This document shows, one piece after another, positions 63,055-64,000 of a stretch of 64,000 bases of DNA (its first letter is position 1; every line of letters begins with the position of its first letter). Source of the DNA: Bradyrhizobium mercantei (GTDB lineage Bacteria > Pseudomonadota > Alphaproteobacteria > Rhizobiales > Xanthobacteraceae); NCBI RefSeq assembly GCF_001982635.1, contig NZ_MKFI01000002.1:186001-250000 (forward strand), in the 5' to 3' direction. Below the pieces are notes generated by a model, which was not told the DNA's origin, made no database searches, and saw nothing but the letters and a program-made list of their open reading frames with translations. A program made the translations under genes and the position numbers.

Positions 63055-63306
63055 TCAGGCGGTCGTCACGAAACTCAGTCCAATCCGCGTCTTCTTGCTC
63101 CAGACCACCTGGCACTCGTAGACAACCGAGGCGTCGCGGGCCATCACCAGACGGAATCTGTGCGGGACGAAGGCGGGATTCTCGACCTCGATGGCCGCGC
63201 CTTCCGCCGATATGTTCACGATCGTGCAATGCATCACCGAACCGCCCGACGAGACGTAGCCGGGTTCATTGACCTCGGTTCGCGGATGCTTGCGCTTTTC
63301 GTCCAC
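63055..63306 (-). CDS. PilZ-domain protein
   Basis: 83 residues from a GTG start with GGGGGAAGG upstream (frame open to 63366). The PilZ signature is visible: RKHPRTEV at the start and NISAEGAAIEVENP, near the (D/N)xSxxG motif, with RIGLSFV at the end. The first motif (RxxxR) is intact (RKHPR), so binding of c-di-GMP is plausible. A single-domain adaptor; partner unknown. Confidence 0.8.
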   Translation of the reverse strand: MDEKRKHPRTEVNEPGYVSSGGSVMHCTIVNISAEGAAIEVENPAFVPHRFRLVMARDASVVYECQVVWSKKTRIGLSFVTTA

Positions 63307-63557
63307 CCGGCCTTCCCCCTGAGCCTTCTTCACGCAAACGTGGGCGATCGGCATTGCAGGAGTCAACGGCTGGAGCGGCTCCCTTCGGGCTTTCGCACCA
63401 TGATTTGTGCGCAGCAGTAGGCCGAATTGCTTATCGCGTCCGTGCAGATGAGCCCCGCGTCGGCACCGGCTTGCCGTTCGCGACGGCGCGAGGATAGCCT
63501 CATCCCATGAGCGATGCGCTGGCGCGACGCACGTTCCAAGAACAATGAACAGGCGCC

Positions 63558-64000
63558 ATGGGGAAACGCGCCATGTTCGAGATTCTCGATCGCCGGACGA
63601 CTCTGACCGGCAACCAGATCAAGATCCTTGCGGCGGCCATCATCGGCGATGCGCTGGAATTCTTCGACTACTTCCTGATCGGCTTTGTGCTCGCGTTCCT
63701 GATCGGGCCCTGGAAACTCACCTTTGGCCAGTCGGCCACCGTGCTGATGAGTTCCGGCATCGGCGCCATCCTCGGCGCCTATCTCTGGGGCTGGCTTGCC
63801 GACCGGATCGGGCGCCGCATCGTCTTCATCGGTACGGTCCTGAACTTCTCGATCGCGACCGGCCTGCTCTATTTTACGCCCGACAATGGCTGGGTTTACC
63901 TGGCGATCCTGCGCTTCTTCGTCGGCACCGGCGTCGGCGGGCTCTATTGTGTCGACCTGCCGCTGGTGCAGGAGTTCATGCCCTCGCACAAGCGCGGCTG
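63558..64000 (+). CDS. MFS transporter, N-terminal part (cut by window edge)
   Basis: 147 codons to the right edge. Helices begin with ILAAAIIGDALEFFDYFLIG, and the signature between helices 2 and 3 is GWLADRIGRR, as in metabolite:proton symporters (aromatic-acid or sugar-phosphate type) with D in helix 1 (GDALEFFDY). An internal ATG at 63573 is an alternative start with GGGGA upstream. Substrate unknown. Confidence 0.85.
   Translation, partial: MGKRAMFEILDRRTTLTGNQIKILAAAIIGDALEFFDYFLIGFVLAFLIGPWKLTFGQSATVLMSSGIGAILGAYLWGWLADRIGRRIVFIGTVLNFSIATGLLYFTPDNGWVYLAILRFFVGTGVGGLYCVDLPLVQEFMPSHKRG

Overview
The window looks like chromosome of an alphaproteobacterium close to Bradyrhizobium. The DNA is GC-rich with many GTG/TTG starts. 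Several small ORFs are of a kind I associate with that genus (recognised from memory, not searched). There is an alphaproteobacterial-type LexA box (GAAC-N7-GAAC) at 58871 and a perfect EcfG-type general-stress promoter (GGAAC-N16-CGTT) at 56174. No rRNA, tRNA, CRISPR array or intact insertion sequence was seen.

1-16 kb is an accessory, partly decayed region. It holds an acyl-CoA dehydrogenase cut by the window edge, a type II NADH dehydrogenase, several AraC-type regulators (two intact and two truncated members of one paralogous group, plus one of a different type), an enoyl-CoA hydratase, a large ATPase-LuxR regulator, and broken genes (patatin, LysR, pyruvate oxidase). Eight copies of a 39-bp repeat that can encode a tiny peptide of the type QQxM(T/K)xxxxHAGQS are scattered between 2.7 and 15.5 kb. 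Several very small one-helix proteins lie here too. 15.5-22 kb is a tightly overlapping run: sensor kinase, small membrane protein, Tat-exported epoxide hydrolase-like protein, then a FUSC / DUF1656 / HlyD efflux set, followed by a TSUP permease.

22.3-41.9 kb is the most striking part: what looks like a dedicated system for making, decorating and exporting a giant collagen-like protein. On the minus strand lie a small protein related to part of the collagen-like protein, the 1716-residue collagen-like protein (DUF4347-type head, about 1150 residues of Gly-X-Thr triplets almost without proline, beta-rich tail), a Tat-exported HELGH metallopeptidase-like protein, a type I secretion ABC transporter with a degenerate C39-like domain, its HlyD adaptor and a Sel1-repeat protein. 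Divergent from these is a 1467-residue fusion of three glycosyltransferase-like modules, a methyltransferase and a discoidin-type domain, then a small methyltransferase and a second HELGH protein. I infer a secreted, threonine-glycosylated collagen-like surface fibre; no gene here is experimentally linked to that.

42-64 kb is more ordinary: a Cys/Trp-rich small protein, an SGNH hydrolase, an alpha/beta hydrolase with a divergent HxlR regulator and two matching operator-like sites, an aminoglycoside-phosphotransferase-like gene, a sorbosone-dehydrogenase-like protein, and a signalling cluster (response-regulator/HWE kinase, a 13-HAMP hybrid kinase, a divergent PAS hybrid kinase). Then come small conserved proteins including one with an apparent LexA-controlled promoter, a UvrD-type helicase, an adenylate cyclase, a PilZ protein and the start of an MFS transporter cut by the right edge.
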